This document shows, in pieces, positions 1 to 10,849 of a stretch of 18,882 nucleotides of DNA. Below the pieces are notes generated by a model, which was not told where the DNA came from, did no database searches, and was given only the letters and a program-made list of their open reading frames with translations. The DNA comes from Pseudomonadota bacterium (lineage in GTDB: Bacteria > Pseudomonadota > Gammaproteobacteria > Xanthomonadales > Rhodanobacteraceae). Position 1 is the stretch's first letter. Each line of letters starts with the position of its first letter. Made by a program: the position numbers and the translations under genes. The stretch covers positions 1-18,882 of the forward strand of contig JAJYDI010000016.1 of the NCBI GenBank assembly GCA_021777635.1, in the 5' to 3' direction.

Positions 1-20
1 TGAGAATCCTCGCGGTTCGA

Positions 21-43
21 CGCATGCGCCCGGAGCGCATGCG
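21..43. repeat. Perfect 9-bp inverted repeat (hairpin)
   Basis: Arms CGCATGCGC (21-29) and GCGCATGCG (35-43) are exact reverse complements around a 5-base loop. A smaller hairpin follows at 47-58 (GCCG/CGGC around CAGG). There is no T-run after either, so a classical intrinsic terminator is not indicated. It lies in the non-coding stretch 1-252, beyond the 3' end of the BNR-repeat gene, and could be part of a REP-like element or of the 3' end of a gene outside the window. Confidence 0.5.
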
Positions 44-74
44 GACGCCGCAGGCGGCCCCGAGCGCTGCGCGC

Positions 75-115
75 GAGGGGTGAGGCTCAGGATGAGCCGA
101 GCTGATCCCTCCCTC
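75..115. repeat. Nested inverted repeat in non-coding DNA
   Basis: The inner stem GGCTCA (84-89) pairs with TGAGCC (93-98) over a 3-base loop. Outer GAGGG (75-79) can pair with CCCTC (107-111 or 111-115). Together with the hairpins at 21-58 this makes a run of closely spaced stem-loops in the first 115 bases, of the kind seen in intergenic REP-like elements. The remainder, up to 252, shows no gene that I can support. Function is unknown. Confidence 0.4.
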
Positions 116-252
116 TCCGCCAACTTCCAGGGAAGCGACGCCTCGCAGTCTTGCGCGGAGTTGGGCCGACCATCGTGCCATCCCGGCCGGCCATGCAGCG
201 ACGCGCTGGATCGACAACCCGAAGATCGCCGACCCACTGCGCCGAGATTTAC

Positions 253-3200
253 CTACAACAGGCCCTTGCCCTGCGCGACGGCCTCCTGCAGCTTGCCCTC
301 GCCAGCATGCGCCTGGCGATCGAGACGATCGAACGCGGCCATCTGTGCTGCCGTCGGCGTCGTGTAGGAAAGCCCGACGTCGGCCTGCAGGTACGCCAGG
401 AAGCTGCGCACGCGCATCTCGTGCAGCACGTCGCCCTCGCTCGAGCGGATGTCGAGCTGGACGACCTGATCGAGCGCATGGTCCAGCGCCGCGAGCGCGT
501 CCTTCGCTTTCGATCCGGTGAGCCGATGCCGCGCGATCGCCTCCAGCAGCTGGCGGCGCATGGCGATCGCCTGGTTGATGTTGCGGTCGAGCTCGCCCAC
601 CGCCGCATGGATGCGCAGTTCCAGCGCCAGGTGCTGCTGCAGCGCCGCCGCCGTCGTGCGCAGGCGCGGATCGAGGGCCACCTCGAAGGTCTGCCGGAAG
701 GTCTGTCCGCCGTAGTCGAGGACGGCGGTATAGCGTCCCGGATTCACGACCGGACCGCGCGCGTCGGCGGTCAGGCCGTCGGTTTCTTCGGGCGGTTCGA
801 AACCGGTCACGTCGGTCGCGTCGCCGTAACGCAGATTCCACTGCAGCCGATTCATGCCCGGCGCGATCGCGGTGAGCTTCTCCCGGGCGATCCGCAGCGC
901 TGTCGATGGTGCGAGGTTGTCGCGGACGGTCGCGGTGAGCTTCGGCTGCGTGACCTTCCGGTGCAGCGTGAATCGGCGCACCACCTGCCCCTGCGCATCG
1001 ACGAAGCTCAGCGTCACCGGCACCTTGCCGTCGTAGCGCGCCGGGATGCGGAAGAACACCGTCGCGCCGAACGGCGGATTGGTGCCGTACGGGCCGTGGT
1101 ACTTGGCGTGATCGTCCTGCCCGTAGGCGTTGCTGAGCCACGCCGTCTCGGGCGCGTACAGACGGGGCGCATCGGCGGGTGACGCCGATGCCTGCGTCAG
1201 CTGCTCGAGCAGCGCCAGATTGTCGAGGATCCAGAACGAGCGCCCGTGCGTGGCGGCGACCAGATCGCCCTGGCGCACGTTGACGGCGAGGTCGCGGACC
1301 TGGACGTGAGGCAGGTTCATCCCCAACGGCCGCCAGTGCGCACCGCCGTCGAAGCTGGCGTACACCGTGTTCCTGGTGCCGAGGAACAGCAGCCGGGCGT
1401 CGTTCGGATCCTGGCGCACGACGAAGGCGTACTGGTCGGCGGGCAGGCCCGTGGTGATCGGCGTCCAGTGCGCGCCGTAATCGGTGGTCTCGAACACGTA
1501 GGGATGGAAGTCGTCCCACAGGTAGCGCGAGGCGGTCAGATACGCGGTGCCGGCGGCGACGTGCGAGGGCTCGATCGACGTGATCTCGGCCCACTTCGTC
1601 AGCGCCGCGGGTGTCACCGATTGCCAATGCCCGCCCGCATCGGTCGTGACGTGCACCAGTCCATCCTGGGAACCGGCCCACATCACGTGCGAGTCGACCG
1701 GCGAGACGGCAAGGGCGGAGATGTCCGGGAACACTTCCGCGCCGGTCTGGTCGAGATCGACCGGCCCGCCGCTCGGTCCCTCGGTCTTCGGATCGTTGCG
1801 CGTCAGGTCGGGGCTGATGCGCACCCAGGTCCGACCGCCGTCGCTGCTCTTCATCACGTACTGCGACGCGATCAGCAGCTCCTTCGGGTCGTCGGGCGAG
1901 AAGAAGATCGGGTGGGTCCAGCCGAAGCGGTATTTCATCTCCGCCGACGACACGCCGTCGAGGTACACCGCATCCGGACTGACCGAGCGCCGCTCGCCGG
2001 TCTTCATGTTGTAGCGCTGCATCAGCGTGTAGTAGTCGCTGCCATAGGTGACGTCCGGATCCCCCGGCTTGGGCGCAACGAAGGTGCTCTCGCCAAGCGC
2101 GACGGTATGCCAGGCGCCGGGCCGAATCGAGCCGCCGGGCATCGCGCTCGGACCTTCGAACGAGCCCTCGTCCTGCTGCGCCCCGTAGACGTGGAACGGG
2201 AACTGATCGTCCAGCGCCACGTGATAGAACTGCCCGGTCGGCTGGTTGTGCTCCGTGCTCCAGGACTTGCCGCCGTTGATCGACACCGTGGCGCCGCCGT
2301 CATTGCCTTCGAGCAACAACTTCGGATCGTGCGGGTTGATCCAGACGATGTGGTTGTCTCCGTGTGGCGTGTGCAGCTTGGCGAAGGTCTTGCCGCCGTC
2401 ATGCGAGACCCACAGCGCATCGACCTCGGGCACGTACACCGTATTGGCGTCGGTCGGGTCGGCGTAGAGGCTCATGTAGTAGAACGCGCGCTGGCGCAGG
2501 CTCCAGTTCGAGTTCACCCGCGCCCAGGTCGCGCCGGCATCGCTGGAGCGGAACACGCCGCCGCCCTTCGCCTGCACGATCGCGTAGACCACGCTCGGAT
2601 CGCTGGCCGCGACGCTGACGCCGATGCGTCCCAGCGTGCCCTGCGGAAAGCCGGCGTGGCGCGAGATCTCGCTCCAGTGCGCGCCGCCGTCCGTGCTCTT
2701 GTACAGGCCGCTGCCGGGGCCGCCGTCCTGCAGCGTCCACGGCCGGCGGTAGGCCTGCCACATCGCGGCGTAGAGCACGTCCGGGTCCTTCGGGTCCATC
2801 ACCAGATCGATGGCGCCGGTCCGGGCATCGACGTAGAGGATCTTGCTCCAGGTCTTGCCGCCGTCGACCGACTTGAACACGCCGCGCTCGGCGTTGGGCT
2901 TGAACACGTGACCCATGGATGACGCGTAGACCACGTCGGGGTTTTTCGGATCGACCACGATCGCGCTGATCGTGTGGGTGTCGGCCAGGCCCGCCGCGCG
3001 CCAGGTCTTGCCGGCGTCGTCGGAGCGGAACACGCCGTCACCGGTGATCATGTCGCCGCGGATGTCGCTCTCGCCGGTGCCGGCGTAGATCACCTTCGGG
3101 TTCGACGGCGCGACCGCGATCGCGCCGATGCTGTCGCTCGCCGACGGGAACTTGCCGTCGGTGAGATTGTGCCAGGTGATGCCGTCGTCATCACTGGTCC

Positions 3201-3435
3201 AGACGCCGCCGTCGACGGCACCCATGTAGAAGCGATCGGGCTGGTCGGGCACGCCGGCCACGGCGACGACACGGCCACCGATATCCGGTCCGATGCTGCG
3301 CCAGGCCAGCTTGCCGTCGAGGAACGACGGCGCGGTCGCGGCCGCGACGGTCGCGCTCGATACGACCAGCAAGGCTGCCAGCACGGCGTTCGGCCAACGG
3401 CTGCGGCAAGGGAAGGCAGGGGCTGCGTTCGGCAT
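253..3435 (-). CDS. Secreted BNR/Asp-box (VPS10-like) beta-propeller protein
   Basis: A 1060-residue protein with an N-terminal signal peptide: basic start, hydrophobic stretch at about 17-30, and an alanine-rich cleavage region near residues 31-35. At least 11 Asp-box motifs of the S-x-D-x-G-x-T-W type follow (for example TSDDDGITW, KSVDGGKTW, KSSDGGRTW, SFDGGAHW), interleaved with DPxDPxVVYA blades. This is the pattern of the WD40/YVTN/BNR-like proteins often annotated as glycosyl hydrolase or sortilin/VPS10 domain proteins. The propeller ends near a conserved ATHGRSFWILDN segment, followed by a beta-rich region and a helical C-terminus. Length fits the usual 1000-1100 residues. The ATG has GGAG eight bases upstream. 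It is expected to be periplasmic or extracellular. No catalytic residues can be assigned: Asp-boxes are structural and do not prove sialidase or other hydrolase activity. It is transcribed away from cdd and appears to be monocistronic. Confidence 0.9.
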   Translation of the reverse strand: MPNAAPAFPCRSRWPNAVLAALLVVSSATVAAATAPSFLDGKLAWRSIGPDIGGRVVAVAGVPDQPDRFYMGAVDGGVWTSDDDGITWHNLTDGKFPSASDSIGAIAVAPSNPKVIYAGTGESDIRGDMITGDGVFRSDDAGKTWRAAGLADTHTISAIVVDPKNPDVVYASSMGHVFKPNAERGVFKSVDGGKTWSKILYVDARTGAIDLVMDPKDPDVLYAAMWQAYRRPWTLQDGGPGSGLYKSTDGGAHWSEISRHAGFPQGTLGRIGVSVAASDPSVVYAIVQAKGGGVFRSSDAGATWARVNSNWSLRQRAFYYMSLYADPTDANTVYVPEVDALWVSHDGGKTFAKLHTPHGDNHIVWINPHDPKLLLEGNDGGATVSINGGKSWSTEHNQPTGQFYHVALDDQFPFHVYGAQQDEGSFEGPSAMPGGSIRPGAWHTVALGESTFVAPKPGDPDVTYGSDYYTLMQRYNMKTGERRSVSPDAVYLDGVSSAEMKYRFGWTHPIFFSPDDPKELLIASQYVMKSSDGGRTWVRISPDLTRNDPKTEGPSGGPVDLDQTGAEVFPDISALAVSPVDSHVMWAGSQDGLVHVTTDAGGHWQSVTPAALTKWAEITSIEPSHVAAGTAYLTASRYLWDDFHPYVFETTDYGAHWTPITTGLPADQYAFVVRQDPNDARLLFLGTRNTVYASFDGGAHWRPLGMNLPHVQVRDLAVNVRQGDLVAATHGRSFWILDNLALLEQLTQASASPADAPRLYAPETAWLSNAYGQDDHAKYHGPYGTNPPFGATVFFRIPARYDGKVPVTLSFVDAQGQVVRRFTLHRKVTQPKLTATVRDNLAPSTALRIAREKLTAIAPGMNRLQWNLRYGDATDVTGFEPPEETDGLTADARGPVVNPGRYTAVLDYGGQTFRQTFEVALDPRLRTTAAALQQHLALELRIHAAVGELDRNINQAIAMRRQLLEAIARHRLTGSKAKDALAALDHALDQVVQLDIRSSEGDVLHEMRVRSFLAYLQADVGLSYTTPTAAQMAAFDRLDRQAHAGEGKLQEAVAQGKGLL

Positions 3436-3842
3436 CGCTCGGACTCCGGGTGGATGAGCACCGCCGCGCAGGACGGTGATGCGGCGAAGGGAGCGACGTT
3501 AGCGGACGTGAACGGCAGCGGCAATGACCGGTATGGACGGTGCGCGCGCCTGCGGCCGCCCCGGCTCGGCATCCGCGATCGTGCGGAGGAGGATGCCATG
3601 CCGGCGGCGCTGCGATCGCCAACCCGATCCGCACCGTGCCCGGCCGGGATCGGGGCGGGCAATCGCTCCGGACGGTCTGCGCGTGGGCGGTCACGCGTAG
3701 ACTGACGACATCGTAAGGTGGCAAGGACGGGCCGGTGCCGGATAGTGCCGAATCGGCCCGGCCCTGCACGAGAACAGCGCAGCCGGCATCGCGCTCGAGC
3801 GGTCCATCGGCGCCGCCGGGCACCTCGGAAGGAGCAGGACTG
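3436..3842. other. Divergent intergenic region without a supported gene
   Basis: About 400 bases between the BNR-repeat gene and cdd. It should hold both promoters. The minus-strand one is proposed at 3496-3524; no convincing promoter for cdd is visible. An inverted repeat, GGGCCGG (3729-3735) with CCGGCCC (3758-3764), sits in the likely cdd leader, with a 22-base loop. Open frames crossing here are arginine/proline-rich shadows without a recognisable domain or ribosome binding site. Confidence 0.5.
3496..3524 (-). promoter_or_regulatory. Putative sigma-70 promoter of the BNR-repeat gene
   Basis: Reading the minus strand, TTGCCG (3524-3519) is followed after exactly 17 bases by TAACGT (3501-3496). 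This is a moderate match to the -35 and -10 consensus, about 60 bases upstream of the ATG at 3435. It is the best candidate I see in this intergenic region, but it is based on consensus matching only. Confidence 0.35.
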
Positions 3843-4340
3843 GTGGCTGCAACCCGGACACTCGCCACGCTCGATGCGGATGACCGTGCGCTGGCACAGG
3901 CTGCGCTGGCGGCGTCCGAACACGCCTACGCGCCGTATTCGGGTTATGCGGTGGGCGCGGCCCTGCGCACGCGCGCCGGCACCGTGTACACGGGCTGCAA
4001 TGTCGAGAACGCCGCTTACGGCATGACGCTGTGCGCCGAGGTGGGGGCGCTGGCCGCAGCCAACGGGGCCGGCGCGGGCGACGCCGTGCAGGTGATCGCG
4101 GTGACCGGGCGCCGACTGGCTTCCGGCGCGGTGCAGACCACGGCCGTGGTGACGCCGTGCGGCCGCTGCCGGCAGTTGATCCTGGAAGCCGGGCACCGCG
4201 CGCGGCGCGACATCCGCGTGTTGTGCTGCAGTCACGATCTGTCGCACGTGCAGGCGTTCACCATCGCGCAATTGCTGCCGCACGGTTTCGGGCCGGCGAG
4301 CCTCGGCAAGGGTCGGTCGCCGCCGCGGCGGTCCCGGTGA
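3843..4340 (+). CDS. cdd: Cytidine deaminase
   Basis: Hydrolytic deamination of cytidine or deoxycytidine to uridine or deoxyuridine in pyrimidine salvage; cytoplasmic, family normally tetrameric. The small zinc-dependent CDA fold is clear: the YAPYSGYAVGAAL segment (29-41), CNVENAAYG (52-60), the C-A-E motif with zinc ligand Cys64 and proton-shuttle Glu66, and PCGRCRQ (104-110) with zinc ligands Cys105 and Cys108. I chose the GTG start because GGAAGGAG lies eight bases upstream, and because the in-frame ATG at 3735 would add 36 residues of unconserved sequence. The 165-residue product is longer than the usual 130 or so, owing to an Arg/Pro-rich tail after the normal family end LLPHGFGPASL. 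The residue after C-A-E is Val67, not the Arg found in Bacillus-type enzymes. The S10 peptidase gene follows after 164 bases, with no obvious functional link. Confidence 0.9.
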   Translation: MAATRTLATLDADDRALAQAALAASEHAYAPYSGYAVGAALRTRAGTVYTGCNVENAAYGMTLCAEVGALAAANGAGAGDAVQVIAVTGRRLASGAVQTTAVVTPCGRCRQLILEAGHRARRDIRVLCCSHDLSHVQAFTIAQLLPHGFGPASLGKGRSPPRRSR

Positions 4341-4504
4341 CGCCGCGGGCTTCCGAAGCAGGCACCGGCGTCGCGACAACGCCCCGGAGCATTCCGCGCC
4401 AGGCCGGCGGACCGGGTTTCCTGCGCCCGGGGAACAACGATGCCGGACCGCGGTCGCAGTCAGGTGCCCGGCGCGGTCTGCCGGTCCGCTGCCGGGAGCC
4501 CGCC

Positions 4505-6097
4505 ATGCGTTTTCATCGGTTCGTCGTCGTGAGTGCTTGTCTTGTGATCGCCGCGGCCGCCTCGGCGGCGGCGCCGGCGCCCCCCGCGGCCGGCACGGCA
4601 ACCGCCAAGCCGGTCAAGCTGCTGCCGGTGCCGAAGGAGCGGGCGGTGGTGAGCCATCACCACGTCGTGATCGACGGTCAGCGCATCGCCTATACCGCGA
4701 CGGCCGGCACGCTGCTGCTCTACAACGCCAAGCACCAGCCCACCGCCAGCGTGTTCTACATCGCCTATGCCCGCGATGGGGTGCACGACGCGGCGGCCCG
4801 CCCGGTCACCTTCGCCTACAACGGCGGCCCGGGCTTCGCCTCGGCCCTGGTCGACATCGGCGGCTTCGGCCCGCGCCGCATCGTCTGGCCGGCACCCGGC
4901 GATTCGCAGGCGCAGCAGCCGCCCTATCGGCTGGTCAACAATGACGACAGCATCCTCAAGACCAGCGACCTGGTCTTCATCGACGCGATCGGCACCGGCT
5001 ACAGCCGCCTCGCGGGCGCCGGCACGCCCAAGATGTTCTACGGCATCAGCGGCGACGCCAGCGCCTACGCCCAGTTCATCCAGCGCTACATCACCCGCTT
5101 CGATCGCTGGAACTCGCCCAAATTCCTGCTCGGCGAGAGTTACGGCACCACGCGCTCGGCGGTGCTGGCGCAGGACCTGGTGGCCAAGGGGGTGTACGTC
5201 AACGGGGTGATCCTGTGCTCGACCGTGCTCGACCTGCCGACGATCAACTTCAGCGCCGGCAATGATCTGCCCTACGTGCTTTATCTGCCGTCCTACGCGG
5301 CGGTGGCCTGGTACCACCATCGCCTGCAGCCGCAGCCGGCCAACCTGCAGGCGGCGGTGTCGGCGGCCGAGCAGTTCGCCGGCACGGACTATCAGCAGGC
5401 GCTGTTCGAAGGCAGTGCGCTGGCGCCGGCCCAGCGCAGCCGGATCGCCGCGCACCTGTCGCGGCTGACCGGGATTCCGGCGGCGCTGTGGCTGCGCGCG
5501 GATCTGCGCATGACCCTGCCGGTGTTCATGCGCCGGCTGCTGGGTGCCTCGGAATCGATGACCGGGCGCTACGACGCGCGCTACACCGCGCCGGAACTGC
5601 AGCCGTTGCTGCCGGTCCCCGGGCGCAGCGACGCCGGAGCCACCACCACCGCGATCTGGGGCGCGCTGGCTGCCAGCTTCGATCACTACCTGCGCGACGA
5701 TCTCCACTACACCAGCGCGCATCTGTACAAGCAAGACAGCGGCAAGGTGTTCAAGGCCTGGAGCTGGAAGTACCGCTCGCCGCTCAACAGCGTCGGCAGC
5801 GGCGTGGGCAACCTGCAGGCGCGCAACGTCGCGCCCGCGCTGGCGCGGGCGATGAACAACGACCCGGGCATGCAGCTGATGCTCAACAACGGCTACTACG
5901 ACATGGCGACGCCGTTCTTCGCCACCGACTACACCATCCGCCACATGGGTCTGCCCGCCGCCGCGCTGGCCGGCCGGGTGCACGAGTTCGATTACCCGGT
6001 CGGGCACATGCTCTATCTCAACCCCGGGGTGCTGCCGCTTTTGGCCCGGCATATCGATGCTTTCATTGCCGGTGCCGCGCCTGCCGGGCACGGCTGA
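4505..6097 (+). CDS. Secreted S10 family serine carboxypeptidase-like peptidase
   Basis: A 530-residue protein with a signal peptide (basic start, hydrophobic 6-20, cleavage after the alanine run near 20-23). It belongs to the alpha/beta-hydrolase peptidase family S10 (carboxypeptidase Y-like). The oxyanion-hole segment YNGGPG is at 105-110, the nucleophile is Ser212 in GESYG, and the other triad members are probably Asp466 (GYYDMATPF) and His501 (YPVGHML). All expected catalytic elements are therefore present and the gene looks intact. Family members remove C-terminal residues from peptides, typically at acidic pH; this one should act in the periplasm or outside the cell. The ATG has GGGAG six bases upstream. 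A longer open frame reaching back to 4031 overlaps cdd and lacks conservation, so it was discarded. The gene converges with eda. The substrate cannot be told from sequence. Confidence 0.9.
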   Translation: MRFHRFVVVSACLVIAAAASAAAPAPPAAGTATAKPVKLLPVPKERAVVSHHHVVIDGQRIAYTATAGTLLLYNAKHQPTASVFYIAYARDGVHDAAARPVTFAYNGGPGFASALVDIGGFGPRRIVWPAPGDSQAQQPPYRLVNNDDSILKTSDLVFIDAIGTGYSRLAGAGTPKMFYGISGDASAYAQFIQRYITRFDRWNSPKFLLGESYGTTRSAVLAQDLVAKGVYVNGVILCSTVLDLPTINFSAGNDLPYVLYLPSYAAVAWYHHRLQPQPANLQAAVSAAEQFAGTDYQQALFEGSALAPAQRSRIAAHLSRLTGIPAALWLRADLRMTLPVFMRRLLGASESMTGRYDARYTAPELQPLLPVPGRSDAGATTTAIWGALAASFDHYLRDDLHYTSAHLYKQDSGKVFKAWSWKYRSPLNSVGSGVGNLQARNVAPALARAMNNDPGMQLMLNNGYYDMATPFFATDYTIRHMGLPAAALAGRVHEFDYPVGHMLYLNPGVLPLLARHIDAFIAGAAPAGHG

Positions 6098-6108
6098 GGC
6101 ACAGCGAT

Positions 6109-6131
6109 CGCGCGGCCCGCCGCGGCGCGCG
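6109..6131. terminator. GC-rich hairpin between convergent S10 peptidase and eda genes
   Basis: CGCGCG (6109-6114) pairs with CGCGCG (6126-6131) over an 11-base loop, within the 52 bases between the two convergent stop codons. The position suits a shared terminator, but no T-run follows on either strand. It may equally be chance in GC-rich DNA. Confidence 0.25.
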
Positions 6132-6149
6132 CAGATTCGGATGCGCCGC

Positions 6150-6802
6150 TCATGACCGGCGCAGCGCCACGGCCTGTCGCGCCAGAGCCTCGATCGCTCG
6201 CCAGTCGGCCGCACGCAGGCGGTCGGCCGGCGTCAGCCAGGAGCCGCCCACGCAGACGACATCCGACAGTGCGAGCCAGTCCGGCGCGGTCTCGGCGCTG
6301 ATGCCGCCGGTGGGGCAGAAGCGGACGTCGGGCAGCGGCCCGTGCAGCGACCTGAGCAGCGCGACGCCGCCGGCCGCGGCGGCGGGAAAGAACTTCTGCA
6401 AGCGGTAGCCGGCTTCGCGCAGCGCCATCACCTCGCTGGCCGTGGCGGCGCCAGGCAGCCAGGGCAGCGCCCGGTCCGCGGTCGCGGCCCGCAAGGCCGG
6501 CGTGCTGCCGGGCGACACCGCGAAATGCGCGCCGGCGCGTGCGGCGGCCTCCAGGTCGGCGGGACTGAGCACGGTGCCGGCGCCGACGGCCATGCCGTCG
6601 ACGCCGGCGGCGATGGCGCGGATGGCGCCCAGCGCCGCCGGCGTGCGCAGGGTGATCTCGATGCTGCGGATGCCGCCGGCCAGCAGTGCCCGCGCCAGCG
6701 GCAGCGCCTGTGCCGCATCGTCGATCACCACCACCGGCATCACCGGGCCGCGGCGCAGGATGGCCTCGAGGCCGTGTTGCGGATCGTGCGTGCCGGTGTC
6801 GC

Positions 6803-6806
<4 letters not shown>
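6150..6806 (-). CDS. eda: KDPG aldolase (2-keto-3-deoxy-6-phosphogluconate aldolase)
   Basis: Last step of the Entner-Doudoroff pathway: cleavage of KDPG to pyruvate and glyceraldehyde-3-phosphate in the cytoplasm. At 218 residues it is a class I aldolase TIM barrel. Visible family elements are [12 protein letters not shown] (44-55) with the catalytic Glu50, GAGTVL (75-80), the Schiff-base Lys138 in LQKFFPA, the phosphate-binding CPTGGI (164-169) and GGSWL (187-191). The ATG overlaps the edd stop codon in an ATGA arrangement, and GGAG lies seven bases upstream inside the edd 3' end, so translational coupling is likely. It is the last gene of zwf-pgl-edd-eda. The open frame extends far upstream inside edd, but that extension is a shadow. 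Confidence 0.96.
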
Positions 6807-8629
<1,823 letters not shown>

Positions 8630-8644
8630 GCGGCTCCTCCGGAT

Positions 8645-9358
8645 TCAGGGCGCCCAGTACACGGCGATCGGGGTGCGCGCCTGCGCCAGCAGCGCGTGGA
8701 CCGGTAGGCGGACGTCGTCGACGCCGCGTTCGAGCACGGCGCGCTTGGTCGCGCCGGTGATCAGCAGGAACACCGACCGCGCGCCGGCCAGCAGCGGCAG
8801 GGTCAGGGTCATGCGCGGCTCGGCGGCGGCCGGCGCGCGCATCGGCAACACGCGCGCCGAAGCGTGCGGGTCGAGCGCGGCGGCGAGGTGATCGCCGCCG
8901 GGGAACAGCGAGGCGATGTGGCCGTCGTCGCCCATCCCGAGCACGACCGCGTCGAGCGGCAGCGGCAGCGCATCGATGCCGGCACGCACCGCGGCGAGGC
9001 CGTCCTCGGGCGTGGCCGCGGCGGCGTACAGCGGCACGAAGCGCGCCGCGCCGGGCGCGGCGCGCTTCATCAGGATGTCGCGCACCAAGGTCGCGTTGGC
9101 GCGCGGGTGGCCGGCCGGTACCCAGCGCTCGTCGGCAAGGGTGACGATCAGCCGCGGCCAGTCCAGTGCGTGCGTCGCCAGCGCGGCCAGGAACGGGCCG
9201 GGCGTGGTGCCGCCGGAGAGTGCCAGCGTGGCCCGATCGCGCCGTGCCAGCGCGTGCCGCAACGTGCCGGCGACGGCATCCGCCAGCACCGGCGCCAGGG
9301 CCGTCAGCGTGGCTCGCGTGTGCCAGCGCAGAGCGGGCGGGGGCACGCTGTCCGGCAT
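8645..9358 (-). CDS. pgl: 6-phosphogluconolactonase
   Basis: Hydrolyses 6-phosphoglucono-1,5-lactone, the product of Zwf, to 6-phosphogluconate. At 237 residues it has the usual length of the NagB-fold DevB/Pgl family. Motifs are LALSGGTTP (45-53), [16 protein letters not shown] (76-91) and [14 protein letters not shown] (141-154), which contain the phosphate- and lactone-binding residues of the family. The ATG shares one base with the zwf stop codon (TGATG), so the genes are coupled. The ribosome binding site (GAGG, about ten bases upstream) lies within zwf. The open frame continues upstream to 9679, but that part is a shadow of zwf with no resemblance to Pgl. Confidence 0.95.
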   Translation of the reverse strand: MPDSVPPPALRWHTRATLTALAPVLADAVAGTLRHALARRDRATLALSGGTTPGPFLAALATHALDWPRLIVTLADERWVPAGHPRANATLVRDILMKRAAPGAARFVPLYAAAATPEDGLAAVRAGIDALPLPLDAVVLGMGDDGHIASLFPGGDHLAAALDPHASARVLPMRAPAAAEPRMTLTLPLLAGARSVFLLITGATKRAVLERGVDDVRLPVHALLAQARTPIAVYWAP

Positions 9359-10806
9359 CAGAATGCGTCCTCGTGCCAGGTGCGGCCGTCGCGTTCGATC
9401 AACGCGACCGCGGCGCTCGGCCCGCCGCTGCCGGCGGTGTAGGGCTTGGGCGCTTCGTCGCTCTGCGTCCAGGCGGCGATGATCGGATCGATCCAGCGCC
9501 ACGCCGCTTCGACCTCGTCGCGGCGCATGAACAGCATCGCATTGCCGCGCACCACATCCATCAGCAGGCGCTCGTAGGCGTCGGCCTGGTGGCTGCCGAA
9601 GGCAGCGGCGAAGCTCATGTCCAGCGGCACGCGGCGCAGGCGGATGCCGCCTGGTCCGGGGACCTTGTTCATCAGCCACAGCTTGACGCCCTCGTCGGGT
9701 TGCAGGCGCAGCACCAGCTTGTTGGGCGCGAGCTCGCCGGCCTCGCGGCCGAAGATCGAGTAGGGCACGCTGCGGAAACTGATCACGATCTCGGACACAC
9801 GCTCACCCAGGCGCTTGCCGGTGCGCAGGTAGAACGGCACGCCGGCCCAGCGCCAGTTGGCGACCTCGGCCTTGAGCGCAACATAGGTGTCGGTGCGCGA
9901 ATCGGCGCGGCCCAGTTCCTCGAGATAGCCCGGGACCGCGCGCCCGGCGATCGCCCCGGCGCGGTACTGGCCGCGCACGGTCAGGGCGCCGGCATTGCGC
10001 GCATCGATCGGCTTGAGCGCGTGCAGCACCTTGAGTTTCTCGTCGCGGATCGCATCGGCCGTCAGCGACACCGGCGGCTCCATCGCCACCAGGCAAAGCA
10101 GCTGGAGCAGGTGGTTCTGCACCATGTCGCGGATCGCGCCGGCGCGGTCGTAGTAGGCCGCGCGCTCGCCGGCGCCGACCGTTTCGGCGACGGTGATCTG
10201 CACGTGGTCGATGTGCTCGGCCTTCCACAGCGGTTCGAACAGGGCGTTGGCGAAGCGCAGCGCCACCAGGTTCTGCACCGTCTCCTTGCCGAGGTAGTGG
10301 TCGATGCGGAAGGTCTGGCGCTCGCTGAAGGTGCGCGCCACGGCATCGGCGATCGCGCTGGCCGAGGCCAGGCTGCTGCCGATCGGTTTTTCCAGCACCA
10401 CGCGCGCCTCGCCTTCATGCAGGCCGAGCGCGCGCAAGTGGTCGCAGACCGGGGTGAACAGGTCCGGATGCAGGGCGAGGTAGAACACGCGTATCGGCGC
10501 GGCTGCCGCGCGTACGCGCGCCGCAAGTTGATCCCAGCCGGTATCTGCGCGCACGTCCACGGCCTGGTAGGCGACGCACTCCAGGAAGGACTCCAGCTCG
10601 GCCTCGTGCCCGGCCGCGGCGGCGGCCAGCCCGGCGCGCACCTGGTCGCGATAACGGACGTCGTCGAGCGCCTCGCGCGCGACCGCGATCACCCGCGTCC
10701 CGGGCTCGAACTGGCCATCGCGGAAGCGCTGGAACAGGGCCGGCAACAGCTTGTGGCGGGCGAGGTCGCCGGTGCCGCCGAAGATGATCAGGTCGAAGGC
10801 TTGCAT
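9358..10806 (-). CDS. zwf: Glucose-6-phosphate 1-dehydrogenase
   Basis: Oxidises glucose-6-phosphate with NAD(P)+ to 6-phosphogluconolactone, the entry to both the oxidative pentose-phosphate and Entner-Doudoroff routes. The product has 482 residues. The N-terminal Rossmann motif is [11 protein letters not shown] (9-19), EKPIG is at 139-143, and the active-site signature RIDHYLGK is at 167-174 with the catalytic His in that block. The start was placed at ATG 10806, not at the farther ATG at 10902 or the GTG at 10848. [16 protein letters not shown] is the normal family beginning, and the upstream codons fall on the proposed promoter and operator. First gene of zwf-pgl-edd-eda and divergent from the gntR-type gene, with the operators between them. 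Confidence 0.96.
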   Translation of the reverse strand: MQAFDLIIFGGTGDLARHKLLPALFQRFRDGQFEPGTRVIAVAREALDDVRYRDQVRAGLAAAAAGHEAELESFLECVAYQAVDVRADTGWDQLAARVRAAAAPIRVFYLALHPDLFTPVCDHLRALGLHEGEARVVLEKPIGSSLASASAIADAVARTFSERQTFRIDHYLGKETVQNLVALRFANALFEPLWKAEHIDHVQITVAETVGAGERAAYYDRAGAIRDMVQNHLLQLLCLVAMEPPVSLTADAIRDEKLKVLHALKPIDARNAGALTVRGQYRAGAIAGRAVPGYLEELGRADSRTDTYVALKAEVANWRWAGVPFYLRTGKRLGERVSEIVISFRSVPYSIFGREAGELAPNKLVLRLQPDEGVKLWLMNKVPGPGGIRLRRVPLDMSFAAAFGSHQADAYERLLMDVVRGNAMLFMRRDEVEAAWRWIDPIIAAWTQSDEAPKPYTAGSGGPSAAVALIERDGRTWHEDAF

Positions 10807-10849
10807 GGGGCGTTCCGTGGCGGGTGACGTGGGAGTGGGGGCGGTCACG

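Noticed and set aside
1246..2922. 558-codon plus-strand frame inside the BNR-repeat gene
   Set aside because: Low-complexity Arg/Val/His-rich shadow of the minus-strand gene, which has repeated Asp-boxes and a signal peptide.
4031..4504. N-terminal extension of the S10 peptidase
   Set aside because: It overlaps cdd, lacks conservation, and would bury the signal peptide that starts at ATG 4505, which has its own GGGAG.
3090..4601. 503-codon minus-strand frame across the divergent intergenic region and cdd
   Set aside because: Arg/Pro-rich without any family resemblance; it overlaps two well-supported genes and their promoter region.
9359..9679. N-terminal extension of pgl
   Set aside because: It lies inside zwf in another frame. 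The family N-terminus begins at 9358, with a stop/start overlap with zwf.
10846..10848. GTG as zwf start
   Set aside because: It falls upstream of the transcription start expected from the proposed promoter and adds 14 residues not typical of G6PD.
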